Shown: positions 51,101 to 59,327 of the stretch, in pieces
Layout: every line of letters starts with the position of its first letter
How positions within the stretch are numbered: position 1 is the first letter of the stretch
Virus record (IMG/VR): IMGVR_UViG_3300031787_000083
Coordinates: 1 to 64,000 of that record
Direction: 5' to 3' (one strand)
Length of the DNA: 64,000 nucleotides
Source: a virus
Program-made: the position numbers and the translations under genes
Notes under the pieces: generated by a model
What the model saw: only the letters and a program-made list of their open reading frames with translations
Database searches by the model: none
What the model was told of the DNA's origin: nothing

Positions 51101-53407
51101 TCTAGGACTTCCACTTATACGTACAGGAACAATTGTTGAGTTTATTGTTACTGGATTACCATAGTAAACTGTAATGTTTTGAGTGGCTTGTGTAACTGGA
51201 TCTATGTATCTAAAAGTAGCGTATGCTAAAATAGCACTGGTCATTGTGATTGTAAATGCTGTATTTGTAACATTTACAAATGTAGCAGACCCACTATTTA
51301 AAACAGGAAGTGTAATAGAACATATCTCAGTTGTAGCAGTAGTGAAACTTTGTGTAGTCACCTCTCCTGTAAAACAATCTGTATATTGTAAAGTACCAGC
51401 AGCTGATACTGTCATCTTATACGTATCACATTGAGAGTTGTAAGCGTTGTTTCTCTCAAGTAAGAATGGATCTTCATTAAGATCATTATATGGATAGTTA
51501 GGATAGTAGTAGTATGTAGCATTAGGGTCACTAGGATCTTCTCTAGTGTATTTACCTACGTTTCTAAGAATACCCTTAGCAATGATGGATTTGTTTGTAC
51601 TTCTATTACCTCTTACTATTTTGAATCCAACAATAGAGGCTTTCTCTTCAGCTGTTAAATTAGATGCTTGGATGAGAAATGCTATTTGTTGTACGTCTAC
51701 CTTTACACCAATTGGATACACAGCACTAGCATTTTGCATCACTGGTTGTATCTGTCCACCAGAATATATAATAGGTGCACTTTCAAAGTGAGGACTTACA
51801 AGAACATCAGGAAACTTGTGATGTCTAATAGGTTGACCAGCAAGGTCTCCCCATATATCTACATTGCATGGATAGGTATCAGTTGATTCCCAATAAGCAA
51901 AGTCTCCAGATTGATATGGATAAGCCTCTCCTATTTTACCAGCATTTGTGGTAGGGACAGGATAAGTAGCAGTTACGCTAGCTGTATTGTATATTCTCCA
52001 ATAAGGTTCAGGAGCACCATCTCCTACATAGTCTGGGTTAGATGTTGTCACATCTGCATATGCTAATTCATTTGCATTCTTAGCTCTACCAGGAATATGG
52101 AAACCATCTGTTTGTTTACCATTGTCTAGTAAAAAGACTATCTCAAATGGATACACTTCATCTCTTAAATAACCTCTAAGATTAGTAGTGTAAAACCCAT
52201 CAGCATATGTATTGTTAGCTGGTAACTTATATGTCTCCCACTGAAGTTGAATCTTATTAGCTATTTGCTGATAGTTGATTCTGTCAATAGAAGTTAAGTT
52301 ATCCCACACAATAACATCCTGTACGTTTGTAACGTCTTGAGCAATATCATAGTAAGCGAACTTCTCAAGTACATCGTTAAGACTCAAAGGGATTTGAGTT
52401 ATGTTCTGACCTGTATAAGTAATAGATGTAGACTTCTCTTGAATGTTATACGTTCCCACTAATTCTACAGTGGTTCCACTGTTAATGGTTTTGATAACAG
52501 CCAAGTTAAAGTATTGGAAGTATCCTGTAACATCTAAGTTACTGACATTCAACACAATAGACTTACCTACATTGTAATCAAAGTTAGGTGTTGTTATCTC
52601 TGTGTTTGCAATAGATGTAGGATTGGTAATTGAGTAGTATGATGTATATGCATCTCCTGATGCATTAGCATATTGAATAGCAAACTGATAAGTACCAGCT
52701 TTTAAATCTCCTCCTACAACAATGTCAACAACATCTAGACTAGGGATTTGAAAGTTAGGTTGTACTTTTAATTTATTACAATCTAAGGTTGCTTCGATGA
52801 TTGGATCACAAGTTTCATTACCTACATAAGTTGTGATGTAAGGAACTTGTTCAATGTTAATGTATCTTCTTGGATTTAATCCATCTGTCCAATAAACCTC
52901 TGTTGTACAGTTAGTAATTTTATGTACAACCTTTTTAATTGGATAGTTTATATCAAAGTTTAAACAAGGAGAGTTAGCACAAACTGTTAGTTCTGTATTA
53001 GGAATAGGAGTACAAAGCGTGTTGTATACACAGTCATTGTTATCCATATATCCTATCTCACTTCCTCCTGTTTCAGGATTAGTTAAGAAGAATATGTGTT
53101 TGTTTTTCTCTTGGATGAAGTGTGTACCAATAAGTTGATAACCTTCAGGAAAATTTAAACAGAACACGTTAGCTGGTTCATTCTGATAGTTTACAGAATT
53201 AGAGTCAAAGTTTTCTAATGCTGCATTCAGGGCATAGGAAAGTTTCCCCTTCTGTACTTGATTTACAGAAGAGTCCATGTCTAGCCCAACTCTACCAAGA
53301 TTGAATTCTTGTCTTATGTTAGATGTTCCTTGATTATCTGTTCCAGCCTCTGCCATATCTTGAGCTTCTATTTGGTAATTCATATTGTCCAAAGCGTTGT
53401 AAGTCAT
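48161..53407 (-). CDS. Very large tail hub/muzzle candidate with poly-Thr linkers
   Basis: 1,748 residues. The N-terminal part (GKLSYALNAALENF, then NEPANVFCLNFPEGYQLIGT, then IFFLTNPETGGSEIGYM) resembles the beta-propeller-type tail tube/hub proteins of podoviruses (T7 gp12 or P22 gp10 type). It also follows a gp4-like gene, the normal podovirus order. In crAss-like virions the big protein in this place is the tail muzzle. Runs of 6-8 threonines occur near residue 1140 and again after residue 1530. The last 220 residues contain two copies of C-x-LSGTA-x-C-x-DC (about 1545 and 1736-1748), separated by poly-Thr and a module with YSTDFGATWTLW. The first codons overlap the upstream gene by 74 nt; Met9 or Met18 are alternative starts. 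The muzzle/hub call is inferred. Confidence 0.7.
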   Translation of the reverse strand: MTYNALDNMNYQIEAQDMAEAGTDNQGTSNIRQEFNLGRVGLDMDSSVNQVQKGKLSYALNAALENFDSNSVNYQNEPANVFCLNFPEGYQLIGTHFIQEKNKHIFFLTNPETGGSEIGYMDNNDCVYNTLCTPIPNTELTVCANSPCLNFDINYPIKKVVHKITNCTTEVYWTDGLNPRRYINIEQVPYITTYVGNETCDPIIEATLDCNKLKVQPNFQIPSLDVVDIVVGGDLKAGTYQFAIQYANASGDAYTSYYSITNPTSIANTEITTPNFDYNVGKSIVLNVSNLDVTGYFQYFNLAVIKTINSGTTVELVGTYNIQEKSTSITYTGQNITQIPLSLNDVLEKFAYYDIAQDVTNVQDVIVWDNLTSIDRINYQQIANKIQLQWETYKLPANNTYADGFYTTNLRGYLRDEVYPFEIVFLLDNGKQTDGFHIPGRAKNANELAYADVTTSNPDYVGDGAPEPYWRIYNTASVTATYPVPTTNAGKIGEAYPYQSGDFAYWESTDTYPCNVDIWGDLAGQPIRHHKFPDVLVSPHFESAPIIYSGGQIQPVMQNASAVYPIGVKVDVQQIAFLIQASNLTAEEKASIVGFKIVRGNRSTNKSIIAKGILRNVGKYTREDPSDPNATYYYYPNYPYNDLNEDPFLLERNNAYNSQCDTYKMTVSAAGTLQYTDCFTGEVTTQSFTTATTEICSITLPVLNSGSATFVNVTNTAFTITMTSAILAYATFRYIDPVTQATQNITVYYGNPVTINSTIVPVRISGSPRFTIVAANTNENLACYPQKLDGFNNNESPYRQVFNSPETSFGQPTLGNVLKLESVLFGAGRAHFVKVEKHAMYKLLTEQTQISALNSSKAIADLGGFNASAFFTAYQTYLQIYINGISRQNFAYSFNSRSSYDYSVDIPNDQGVKQRQLDKSQYIFPGVQSVGDNYDINNWNRESSVYTKSIETRTGVGAVPALPYPNKTPNLVVAGVSQISDTSRFTISQVDNCASPEAQEDIKVVSYYGSIKTINNGQWGQIYSYQTIDTGFQRIFNALPANDPEVIFGGDTFIGKFGFKTKLPFFIDNRVNAPDDSDIYYDEIGNVAYPQYWHSARSILSDYYVGGTLMKNIISTKAHYFDCPNDNIVQTSTSTTTTSTTPPPGTVVAGSLNYTYGGKMYLFAYGIPYYYVESSINVDLRQAFNNLEGDFYPHVSSGIPDQWFQESRVPIAFDNTYYYNTTFTKQNVENFFSHLPADWVQQLCYTHFPFRAIYSDRQESYSDNRINSWLIYRPVNFFDFPQNYGNLVSLDGIQNRATLARFENKTLLYNNLLTIDTSNPQAAYLGGGDLFGNTPPIDFAETDLGYVGCQNKMLLRIPQGQVTVDAKRGQIFLIQGTQATDISGFGSGLNRFFTDHLSFEILRYFPNIDTDNHFKGIGLHGVFDSKFERIIITKLDYIPQPGKEIFYDEVAKEFYVNQPTAGNTSVKRFINVTDLEYFCNKSWTASFNLNTKSWVSFHTYIPNFYIGENNFFYSGLNEGCDITAVAVTEIPSPTTTTTTTTILYCNLSGTAECIDCGITTTTTTSSSTSTTTTTTTATPTTTTTTTSSVFYNVDWRISEFSNTGQLIQLWYSTDFGATWTLWITSTFPISDYPLYDNFAGTIFNGGVTVYLAITDTSGNDIQYGTGASSGDFTSLCGKSNPFIIPSISAYTIVYFNLNASGGNFVNCPVPTTTTTTTSTSTSTTTTTTTTPPPPGCELSGTANCTDCI

Positions 53408-54320
53408 TTCTTACTCTTCTTTGTTTAGTCCATGCATCTTGTTTCTTAATCTCAATCATTGCCATTATAAAAGCCTCATCATGTAATGCTTTATAATAGA
53501 TTAGCTTTTGTTGTATCTGTTGGAATGTTTCATCAGTTAACTGATTAGACAATGTTTCAAATACTTTATATTTAATATACGCTTCAACAAACTCTCTGAT
53601 ACGATAGTTGTCTGGAATCAATTGATTACCAACACAATCATACTCTGTAGCATAGAATATCAAATGCACCACCCCATTTCTAAAGTTGGTGACAAACTTA
53701 TTGTCTCTAATATCAAAGCTATCATAACTAGCAGATCCTGGAGTGAACTCTCTAATAGGAGGAGCAGTTTGATAAAACTCCCAAGCATCTGTATAAGTTA
53801 CATCACAGTTTTGTCTTGCAGAAATATTACCTGGTTTAAGTAAGTATTCATGCCTGAACGCTCTAGTTCCTTGTTGATTAGTTTTGTATACAGCTGGTAT
53901 AATTTGAGGTAGACAACTTCCATCACATTGAGGATTGGTACAAGCGTTGTCATGTTGACAATCTACACAAGGAGTACCACCCACTGTTACAGGAGTTACC
54001 TGTATAGTGGTTTCAGATAATGCTTGAGAGTAGAATGAATTGGCTGTTTGATAAGGGTATCCTTCTGCTGCTGTACACATCCAAGCTTCTCTCACAGCAT
54101 AAAAGTTATCTGGGAGTCTAGCTTCAAAGTCTTCTACATATAACACCTCTTCACTAATAACATACGTTGCCCTACCTAGTTTCATAAGACACTTATCTAA
54201 GTAGGTTGGGAACATTAGATCATCTACTGCTCCTGTATCAAAATAAGACTTTAACTCTTCCTTGACAGTTGAATAAACTGGATCAGGAGAAACAAAGTTA
54301 TACTTGTAATAATATGACAT
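53334..54320 (-). CDS. Tail adaptor/ring protein, P22 gp4-like candidate
   Basis: 328 residues. The N-terminus (VKEELKSYFDTGAVDDLMFP, then YLDKCLMKLGRATYVISEEV) and the segment RLPDNFYAVREAWMC have the layout of head-tail adaptors (a helical start, then LP..f..v..a). The C-terminal half ends in a long helix (YIKYKVFETLSNQLTDETFQ). A central Cys-rich loop (CVDCQHDNACTNPQCDGSC) with six cysteines in 19 residues could bind a metal. In podoviruses such a protein (P22 gp4, T7 gp11) sits between portal and tail hub, and the next gene here is the hub candidate. The call rests on layout and weak pattern, not a clear motif. Confidence 0.6.
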   Translation of the reverse strand: MSYYYKYNFVSPDPVYSTVKEELKSYFDTGAVDDLMFPTYLDKCLMKLGRATYVISEEVLYVEDFEARLPDNFYAVREAWMCTAAEGYPYQTANSFYSQALSETTIQVTPVTVGGTPCVDCQHDNACTNPQCDGSCLPQIIPAVYKTNQQGTRAFRHEYLLKPGNISARQNCDVTYTDAWEFYQTAPPIREFTPGSASYDSFDIRDNKFVTNFRNGVVHLIFYATEYDCVGNQLIPDNYRIREFVEAYIKYKVFETLSNQLTDETFQQIQQKLIYYKALHDEAFIMAMIEIKKQDAWTKQRRVRNDLQRFGQYELPNRSSRYGRGWNR

Positions 54321-54326
54321 GTTATT

Positions 54327-54803
54327 TTATTTTTTCCATTCACAGTAGATATTCTGATACTTACTGTCAATGTTTATGTAATGGGATAGTAATCTAGACG
54401 TTGCACGAGAGGGCTTGAAATACCACAGGTCTATGTTTCTGATTCTTGTAGATTCTTTGAACCACATCCAGCCAAAGAAAAATCCTTCTGTATGATAGTT
54501 GAAATTGTATATGCGTTTACCTTTCTCCTTGGTCTTTTTCCAATCTATGGGTAAGTTAACCACCTCTTTACCATCTACAGTTTTTAGCTTTCTTCTCTTC
54601 TTTTTATTAATGGAGAACTCTCCAAAGCCAAAAGGAAGTCTTGCTTTCTCTCCTGTTTCTAGAATGTAGTTTTTAAAATAGTCATTATATAGATATATAA
54701 TGTTTTTCCACTGGTCAAATGTAACCTTTACAGTGGGGTTTTTATTGCAAAAATTATTATAGTTTTCTTTACTAGAACTTCTCCAATCTATTTTTGTACG
54801 CAT
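54327..54803 (-). CDS. Conserved-type small structural/neck protein
   Basis: 158 residues, basic and aromatic. Key stretches are LPFGFGEFSINKKKRRKLKT, then PIDWKKTKEKGKRIYNFNYH, then FFFGWMWFKESTRIRN and a C-terminal RATSRLLSHYINIDSKYQ. I recall similar proteins in the structural block of crAss-like phages, but know no function. It lies between two candidate ring/adaptor proteins and shares one base with the upstream gene (TAATG). It is most likely a neck or tail completion component, possibly touching DNA given its charge. Confidence 0.55.
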   Translation of the reverse strand: MRTKIDWRSSSKENYNNFCNKNPTVKVTFDQWKNIIYLYNDYFKNYILETGEKARLPFGFGEFSINKKKRRKLKTVDGKEVVNLPIDWKKTKEKGKRIYNFNYHTEGFFFGWMWFKESTRIRNIDLWYFKPSRATSRLLSHYINIDSKYQNIYCEWKK

Positions 54804-55534
54804 TAGTTAGTGTTGGTTGTATTTGGTGCTTGACCATCAACCCCATCTGATGTTTGATCTGTCTTCAATCTGAAATAAGTTGATAACAGTTTTTGAGATG
54901 TTAGTTCTAGCACCTGCTTTTCTAAATATCCAGGGCAGCCATATTCCTTATCTAAAGGATTCTTGCAGAGCTCATCTGTAGAATAGTCTACATTGCCACA
55001 GCCACACTCAGGAAACATTATTTCATTAGGTACATCTTCTTCAAAGAAAGCAGAAATTCTTGCTGCCTTTAGCAATGGATTACTGATGTATAAGTAACCA
55101 CCATTGGCTATCCAATAGTATTGTTCATTCTTAATGATAGGAAGTTTCAATAAATTTAAGTATCTGTTGATAGTAATCTCTTTGAATCTTTTTCCTTGTC
55201 CACCCATAGCGTTGATAGAATATACACCCTGGATAACATATTGATAGTTTCCTTCTGTAATGCGAGGAAGTTTGTATCTGCTTCTTGCTACGTTACATGG
55301 GTCTACATATTCACAACATTCAGAAATAGGAACTTCTATCATCTCAAGGCATGGGATGGTAGTAAACAAAGTATCAGTAGCCCAAAGCTTTCTGAGATTT
55401 GTCTCACGTTTAACTAATAACTGTGTGTTGTTCTTAATCTCAGAAGCAACAACCCTATCAGTGATAAGGTTATCTGTGGACAGCAATTTGTGCATTCCAC
55501 GAACGTCTGAAACTAATTTCCTTAATGTTGCCAT
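54803..55534 (-). CDS. Tail/neck structural protein with Cys cluster
   Basis: 243 residues. It has a helical N-terminus (MATLRKLVSDVRGMHKLLST) and then a beta-rich core (CLEMIEVPISECCEYVDPCN; YKLPRITEGNYQYVIQGVYS). There is a cysteine-rich stretch (MFPECGCGNVDYSTDELCKN) and a final helix before a low-complexity DGVDGQAPNTTNTN tail. The layout of an alpha-helical clamp around a beta core is common in ring-forming connector proteins. Neighbours on both sides are coupled by one-base overlaps, supporting a role in the same sub-structure. The family is not certain. Confidence 0.55.
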   Translation of the reverse strand: MATLRKLVSDVRGMHKLLSTDNLITDRVVASEIKNNTQLLVKRETNLRKLWATDTLFTTIPCLEMIEVPISECCEYVDPCNVARSRYKLPRITEGNYQYVIQGVYSINAMGGQGKRFKEITINRYLNLLKLPIIKNEQYYWIANGGYLYISNPLLKAARISAFFEEDVPNEIMFPECGCGNVDYSTDELCKNPLDKEYGCPGYLEKQVLELTSQKLLSTYFRLKTDQTSDGVDGQAPNTTNTN

Positions 55535-56784
55535 TATAAATATTGTTTGAATATATTTGTCATTCCTGAGCCTTGTTCTATTAAGAAGGCAGTCACTTCA
55601 GCCTTAGACATCACGTGACCATTCTTATCATCCCAAAGACTCTTAGCACTAGAGAATGCTGGAATTTGGTAAAATTTAATACCATTGAAATCTTGACTAA
55701 CTTCATGGTGTTTATCTCCTGTGAATATGTAGAAGTTGTCATGGAAAGACCACGCTTCTCTAAATTCTATTGGAAATAATGCTGCAAGCTTAGCTGGCTT
55801 TAAAGCATCTCCATGATTAAACATCAATGCTGAACCACCATAGCTTACATACTTTCTATACTTAGGACTCACATCAAATGTAAGTCTGTTTGTATTTCTA
55901 AAATAGGTTTGTAACCAAGTAACTAAATGCCATCCTACATACTCATCATGATTACCTGCTACATAGATTACATTTACATTATCAGCGTATTGTAATAACA
56001 TTGTAATCATTAACACCTCATGGTCACATATAAAGCTAAATGAATCTTGATATGTATGAGTGTTTGTTTGAGGAGTGCCTTTAGTTGTAGTTCCTGTAAA
56101 CTCACTGTTGAATTCATCAGAACCAATAATATATGTAATTTGATCTAAGTTATTTGAAAGCTGTGCTTGATTAGCAATAAGCTCCACCTTGTACATGATA
56201 GAAGCTAGTCTATCAGCAATGTTGTTATTGCCATCAATATCATATTTGTTCAAATGAGAGTCTTGCTTATTGATAACCAACATAGCAGGAAACTTATGTT
56301 CAGAGAACTTAGGACTCATAACTTCCTGACTAACAGGTTGATATGATGCTAAAAAGTCTACAAAACTATCTTGAAAAACTTGTTCTGTAGACTTCTTACC
56401 TAACCATGCTTTGACTTGCCAATGAGGACTGTTTCCATTCCCCCAGAAGTTCTGTACATATTTAGTTATTTCCCATTTATCTGTGTCTATGTGACACTTC
56501 TCAATTAGTTCATCTAAGCTCTTAACCTCTTCGCTAAAATTAGCTACCACCTCTCCTGTACCCTTTATAAGATCTTCTGTAAACTTAACCACTCTATCTT
56601 CTAAGTCTGCTATGTAGTTTCCTATCTCTGCTTCTTCTTGTGCGTTTTCTTCTTTTCTGATGTCTGCTAACAGACCATCTATCTCTGCCTCTGTAATTCC
56701 TAGCTTATCAGCATAGTATTTTTTTGATTTCTTCCAATGCAGCATCTGTTGAAGTTGCTCCAAAAGACTTTGGTTTTCAGGCAT
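55534..56784 (-). CDS. Metallophosphoesterase with N-terminal HTH-like segment
   Basis: 416 residues. The calcineurin-type metal motifs are in order: KQDSHLNK (Asp about 174, in D-x-H form), IIGSDEFNSEF (GD..N form with Asp), VAGNHDE (about 275-281), MFNHGD (about 324) and FTGDKHHE (about 357). A two-metal phosphodiesterase or nuclease/phosphatase is expected. The first 45 residues (KSKKYYADKLGITEAEIDGL) look like a helix-turn-helix, followed by an acidic helix region. It has its own consensus promoter (56813-56844) just after a terminator, so it begins a new transcription unit leading into the tail genes. The substrate is unknown; phosphate or nucleotide processing of host or phage DNA is possible. 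Confidence 0.85.
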   Translation of the reverse strand: MPENQSLLEQLQQMLHWKKSKKYYADKLGITEAEIDGLLADIRKEENAQEEAEIGNYIADLEDRVVKFTEDLIKGTGEVVANFSEEVKSLDELIEKCHIDTDKWEITKYVQNFWGNGNSPHWQVKAWLGKKSTEQVFQDSFVDFLASYQPVSQEVMSPKFSEHKFPAMLVINKQDSHLNKYDIDGNNNIADRLASIMYKVELIANQAQLSNNLDQITYIIGSDEFNSEFTGTTTKGTPQTNTHTYQDSFSFICDHEVLMITMLLQYADNVNVIYVAGNHDEYVGWHLVTWLQTYFRNTNRLTFDVSPKYRKYVSYGGSALMFNHGDALKPAKLAALFPIEFREAWSFHDNFYIFTGDKHHEVSQDFNGIKFYQIPAFSSAKSLWDDKNGHVMSKAEVTAFLIEQGSGMTNIFKQYL

Positions 56785-56812
56785 ATGTAGGTAAGTTTAG
56801 TTAAAATTAGCG

Positions 56813-56844
56813 TAAAGATAGGAACTATTTTTGATATACCCAAA
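56813..56844 (-). promoter_or_regulatory. Promoter of the metallophosphoesterase-tail operon
   Basis: On the minus strand TTTG (56841-56844), 20-nt spacer and TATCTTTA (56813-56820), seven of eight -7 positions. The start would be about 20-25 nt before the ATG at 56784. The AT-rich stretch upstream (about 56845-56890) may act as an UP-like element. Confidence 0.65.
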
Positions 56845-56887
56845 AATTTACTAACTAATTTAATTATATAGAATAACTTTTTTTGTT

Positions 56888-56927
56888 AGAGTTAAAACAA
56901 AAACCCCCAGCCTAGAAAGGCCAGGGG
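56888..56927 (-). terminator. Terminator after the head/fibre gene block
   Basis: A stem of two 4-bp helices (CCCC/GGGG at 56904-56907 and 56924-56927; GCCT/AGGC at 56910-56913 and 56918-56921) with a 2x2 internal mismatch and an AGAA loop. On the minus strand it is followed by GTTTTTGTTTTAAC. It would end transcripts coming from the capsid side. Confidence 0.65.
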
Positions 56928-56968
56928 ATACTCTGTAAACCAACAAACAGAGTTTTTGATATTTTATA

Positions 56969-57508
56969 TTAAGGACATGCTGTTGTAGCAATAACAAATC
57001 CACCATTGTCTACTTGATAACTATCTGCACCAGGGCCTTGAGAATACCATTGATTACCACCAGTTACAGGAGTTACACCACACTCACCTTCTAACCATAA
57101 TCTTGTAGGAGTTAAAGAGTTGTCAGTATCAAATAATACTAAACTTCCTAAATGAGCACATGCTGTAGCATTTGCAGGATATAAGAATATCTGTTGACAT
57201 CCTGGAGTTGGAGTAGTTGTAGTTGTTGTAGTTGGAGGAACTGTAGTTGTAGTTGTTGTTGTACTACTTGTAGTTGTTGTTGTAGTGGTATTAGCAATAA
57301 GCATATCGATAGAGTTGGTACAGGTTCCTGTAGAAGTCACTCTAATGATTGTAGCATCATTGGGAACACCTGCTAAGCTGTACCCTGCTAATAATGCTGA
57401 TTTAGATACCCCTGTAGCTAATGGAGTAGTGTACCCATCTGAATCTGAATAGATGTTGAAAGGACCTGTATCTGCCCCAGCTAGGGTTAATGTTATTAAG
57501 ACTGTCAT
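56969..57508 (-). CDS. Small virion protein: GPFNI domain plus poly-Thr linker plus C-terminal domain
   Basis: 179 residues in three parts. Residues 1-72 are a domain related to the start of the 47280-48149 protein (TGPFNIYSDS, SALLAGYSLAGVPNDATIIRVTS). Residues 73-100 are a threonine linker with single Ser/Val/Pro breaks. Residues 101-179 are a small domain with three cysteines (PGCQQIFLYP, ATACAHLGS, EGECGVTPV), ending IATTACP. It is the last gene before the terminator at 56888-56927. Modular build and poly-Thr suggest a surface-exposed decoration or fibre protein. Confidence 0.65.
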   Translation of the reverse strand: MTVLITLTLAGADTGPFNIYSDSDGYTTPLATGVSKSALLAGYSLAGVPNDATIIRVTSTGTCTNSIDMLIANTTTTTTTSSTTTTTTTVPPTTTTTTTPTPGCQQIFLYPANATACAHLGSLVLFDTDNSLTPTRLWLEGECGVTPVTGGNQWYSQGPGADSYQVDNGGFVIATTACP

Positions 57509-57531
57509 ATTTAAATTGATTTTTTAGTTGG

Positions 57532-57795
57532 TTATGGACACTCACTCAATAGAGCACAGAGAGCAGTTTTTAACTGTACACTGTTTCCAATGGCAGTTAA
57601 AATTGCTTGGGCCAAGAGTGTTGGGTCTAGTTCAGAGTCTATCTTTTGGAGAGCCACTGTTACGTTATCATTTGTTTCTATACCTGTGTTAGGAAGATTA
57701 GCTCCTGTATACTTTACATTGTTTGTACCAATGCAATATCCAGGACCTGCAGTTTGTCCTTCTGGGGTATAGCATGGATTATAAATATTTACCAT
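57532..57795 (-). CDS. Short fibre-type protein with shared anchor motif
   Basis: 87 residues. Residues about 20-55 (CIGTNNVKYTGANLPNTGIE, then TNDNVTVALQKIDSEL) closely match an N-terminal element also present in the tail-collar protein (57806-58939) and the giant fibre (13521-22400). The C-terminal 30 residues form a helix with two cysteines (LKTALCALLSECP). It contains little besides this element, so it may be a minimal fibre base or a fibre partner. It is directly downstream of the collar protein gene. Confidence 0.65.
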   Translation of the reverse strand: MVNIYNPCYTPEGQTAGPGYCIGTNNVKYTGANLPNTGIETNDNVTVALQKIDSELDPTLLAQAILTAIGNSVQLKTALCALLSECP

Positions 57796-57805
57796 TTTGT
57801 TTCTA

Positions 57806-58939
57806 TTAAGGGATGTACATTATATAATATGCAGCAATTACAGGTTGAATGTTTGAGTGAGCTACGTTGTCACCTGTAGGTTCAACTGTTATAGATACGT
57901 TGTTAGCAGCATTTGAAGTCACTGTAATTCCAGTGGTAGCTGTTGTTGTTGGAACATTAGTAGGAGTTCTATCTACAATACCAATGGTACCTGAACTGCT
58001 CCAACCTTCTGGTGTGTTACCTACATAGTGACTATGACCAGGATCATTTAATGTAACAATTGCTGTACCCAAAGCATTATGTGAGTGAGCTGGTAATTGT
58101 GAAGGAACAAGCACTATTGAGTTTGCTCCTGCTGTACCAGACAGTGCGTAGTTTGGATTACCAGCAAATGCAGGATCTACAGCAGGGTCAAGACCAATTC
58201 CTACAGGAGGTACGCTAGCAATAGCTCCTACAGCAACACGTCCTCTTTTATCAGGAGTACCATTTAAGCCATTGCATAGATACACCTTGTTGAATCCATT
58301 TGCTGGAATACCAGCACCTGTTCCATCAAAGTTAGACAATGAACCATAATATTCATATGCTACAAAAGGAATCATCTTTGCAGACTGTTGAGTTGTACCA
58401 CCTGCTTGACTAGCTAGATAAGCTGCAATCAAAGCATCTAAGTCTGCAAGCTTAACATAGTTTGTATTAAGATCTAATGTAAGAGCAGCTAAATCAGCTT
58501 CTACTATACAAAGCTTTGTTATAACAGCTTGTAATACAGCATGTGTATCACTAGAGTCTGTTACACCACTTAGGCAGTCTACATCATAATCAGCATTTAG
58601 TATTGCTAGTGTTCCATCAATTGCATCTACTTGTGTCTGTAACTCACAAGCAGCTCTTACCAAAGCAGATAACACCTCTACTAAGTTAGGTGTTCCTTCT
58701 GGTAAGTATTGCTCTACTAGTTCACAATAATATGATGGGTTAATAGTTATGTCAATGCCAGTGCCATCTAAGAAAGAAACAACCTTATCAATAAGAATGT
58801 TCTCTATAGTGAACAAGGAATCATTGGTTTGTATTCCCAAAGCAGGTACGTCATCACCTGTGTATCTAACACATTGGTCAGACACAATCTCTACGCATCC
58901 ATTGTAACAAGCTTCAGGAGGGCAATTTGAACAAGACAT
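57806..58939 (-). CDS. Tail-collar/short fibre protein
   Basis: 377 residues. The N-terminal element (VRYTGDDVPALGIQTNDSLF, residues about 24-45) is shared with two other proteins of this window. A helical middle (AVLQAVITKLCIVEADLAAL) suggests a trimeric stalk. The C-terminal 180 residues are a phage tail-collar/microcystin-dependent-protein type domain: VYLCNGLNGTPDKRGRVAVG, then LSGTAGANSIVLVPSQLPAH with SHN, DPGHSH, and the end NIQPVIAAYYIMYIP. Such domains form receptor-binding or collar tips and bind metal through the His pairs. It is probably a short tail or head fibre. Confidence 0.85.
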   Translation of the reverse strand: MSCSNCPPEACYNGCVEIVSDQCVRYTGDDVPALGIQTNDSLFTIENILIDKVVSFLDGTGIDITINPSYYCELVEQYLPEGTPNLVEVLSALVRAACELQTQVDAIDGTLAILNADYDVDCLSGVTDSSDTHAVLQAVITKLCIVEADLAALTLDLNTNYVKLADLDALIAAYLASQAGGTTQQSAKMIPFVAYEYYGSLSNFDGTGAGIPANGFNKVYLCNGLNGTPDKRGRVAVGAIASVPPVGIGLDPAVDPAFAGNPNYALSGTAGANSIVLVPSQLPAHSHNALGTAIVTLNDPGHSHYVGNTPEGWSSSGTIGIVDRTPTNVPTTTATTGITVTSNAANNVSITVEPTGDNVAHSNIQPVIAAYYIMYIP

Positions 58940-58947
58940 TTTATAAT

Positions 58948-59214
58948 TTATTTATGAATTAAAACTTTAACTCTACTAGCTATTCTCTGTACAGAGTAGG
59001 CTTTGGCATAGTTTGGATTACAATACTTGTATGTTAGTATTCTTCTGTAATTCAACAGTTCACCAATTGGGCTACATGAAAGGTTATAGTTCATAGAGAA
59101 TATGATATTGTTATATTGAATCTTAGCTAACTCAGTTAGCTTACAATCAATATCTTGAAGCAACACAGGGATGCTTGCACATTCTATACAGTTAGTTAAT
59201 CTTGGCTGCAACAT
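58948..59214 (-). CDS. Small structural-region protein
   Basis: 88 residues. The start MLQPRLTNCIECASIPVLLQ has CIEC, a possible metal pair, followed by DIDCKLTELAKIQYNNIIFS and a basic C-terminus (YSVQRIASRVKVLIHK). There is no signal peptide or TM. Its first codons overlap the end of the small Cys-rich gene upstream by 23 nt. The family is not recognised; it is likely a minor head or tail component. Confidence 0.55.
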   Translation of the reverse strand: MLQPRLTNCIECASIPVLLQDIDCKLTELAKIQYNNIIFSMNYNLSCSPIGELLNYRRILTYKYCNPNYAKAYSVQRIASRVKVLIHK

Positions 59215-59326
59215 ATTTAATCAGATTTGTAGCTTGCTTTACAGCATTGTTACATGCTGAACATAAGCCATTAATTAATTGACACCCACAGCCAACCTTA
59301 GCTCCACAGTTTCTACAGTTTGCCAT
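59192..59326 (-). CDS. Cys-rich zinc-ribbon-like microprotein (44 aa)
   Basis: A 44-residue open frame with ATG at 59326 and TAA at 59192. The product starts MANCRNCGAKVGCGCQLING and continues LCSACNNAVKQATNL. It has six cysteines as CxxC, CxC and CxxC in the first 25 residues, followed by a helix. The layout is that of a zinc ribbon or a small zinc-binding knuckle. It fills a gap with no competing frame and overlaps the next gene by 23 nt. Confidence 0.65.
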   Translation of the reverse strand: MANCRNCGAKVGCGCQLINGLCSACNNAVKQATNLIKYVAAKIN

Positions 59327-59327
59327 A

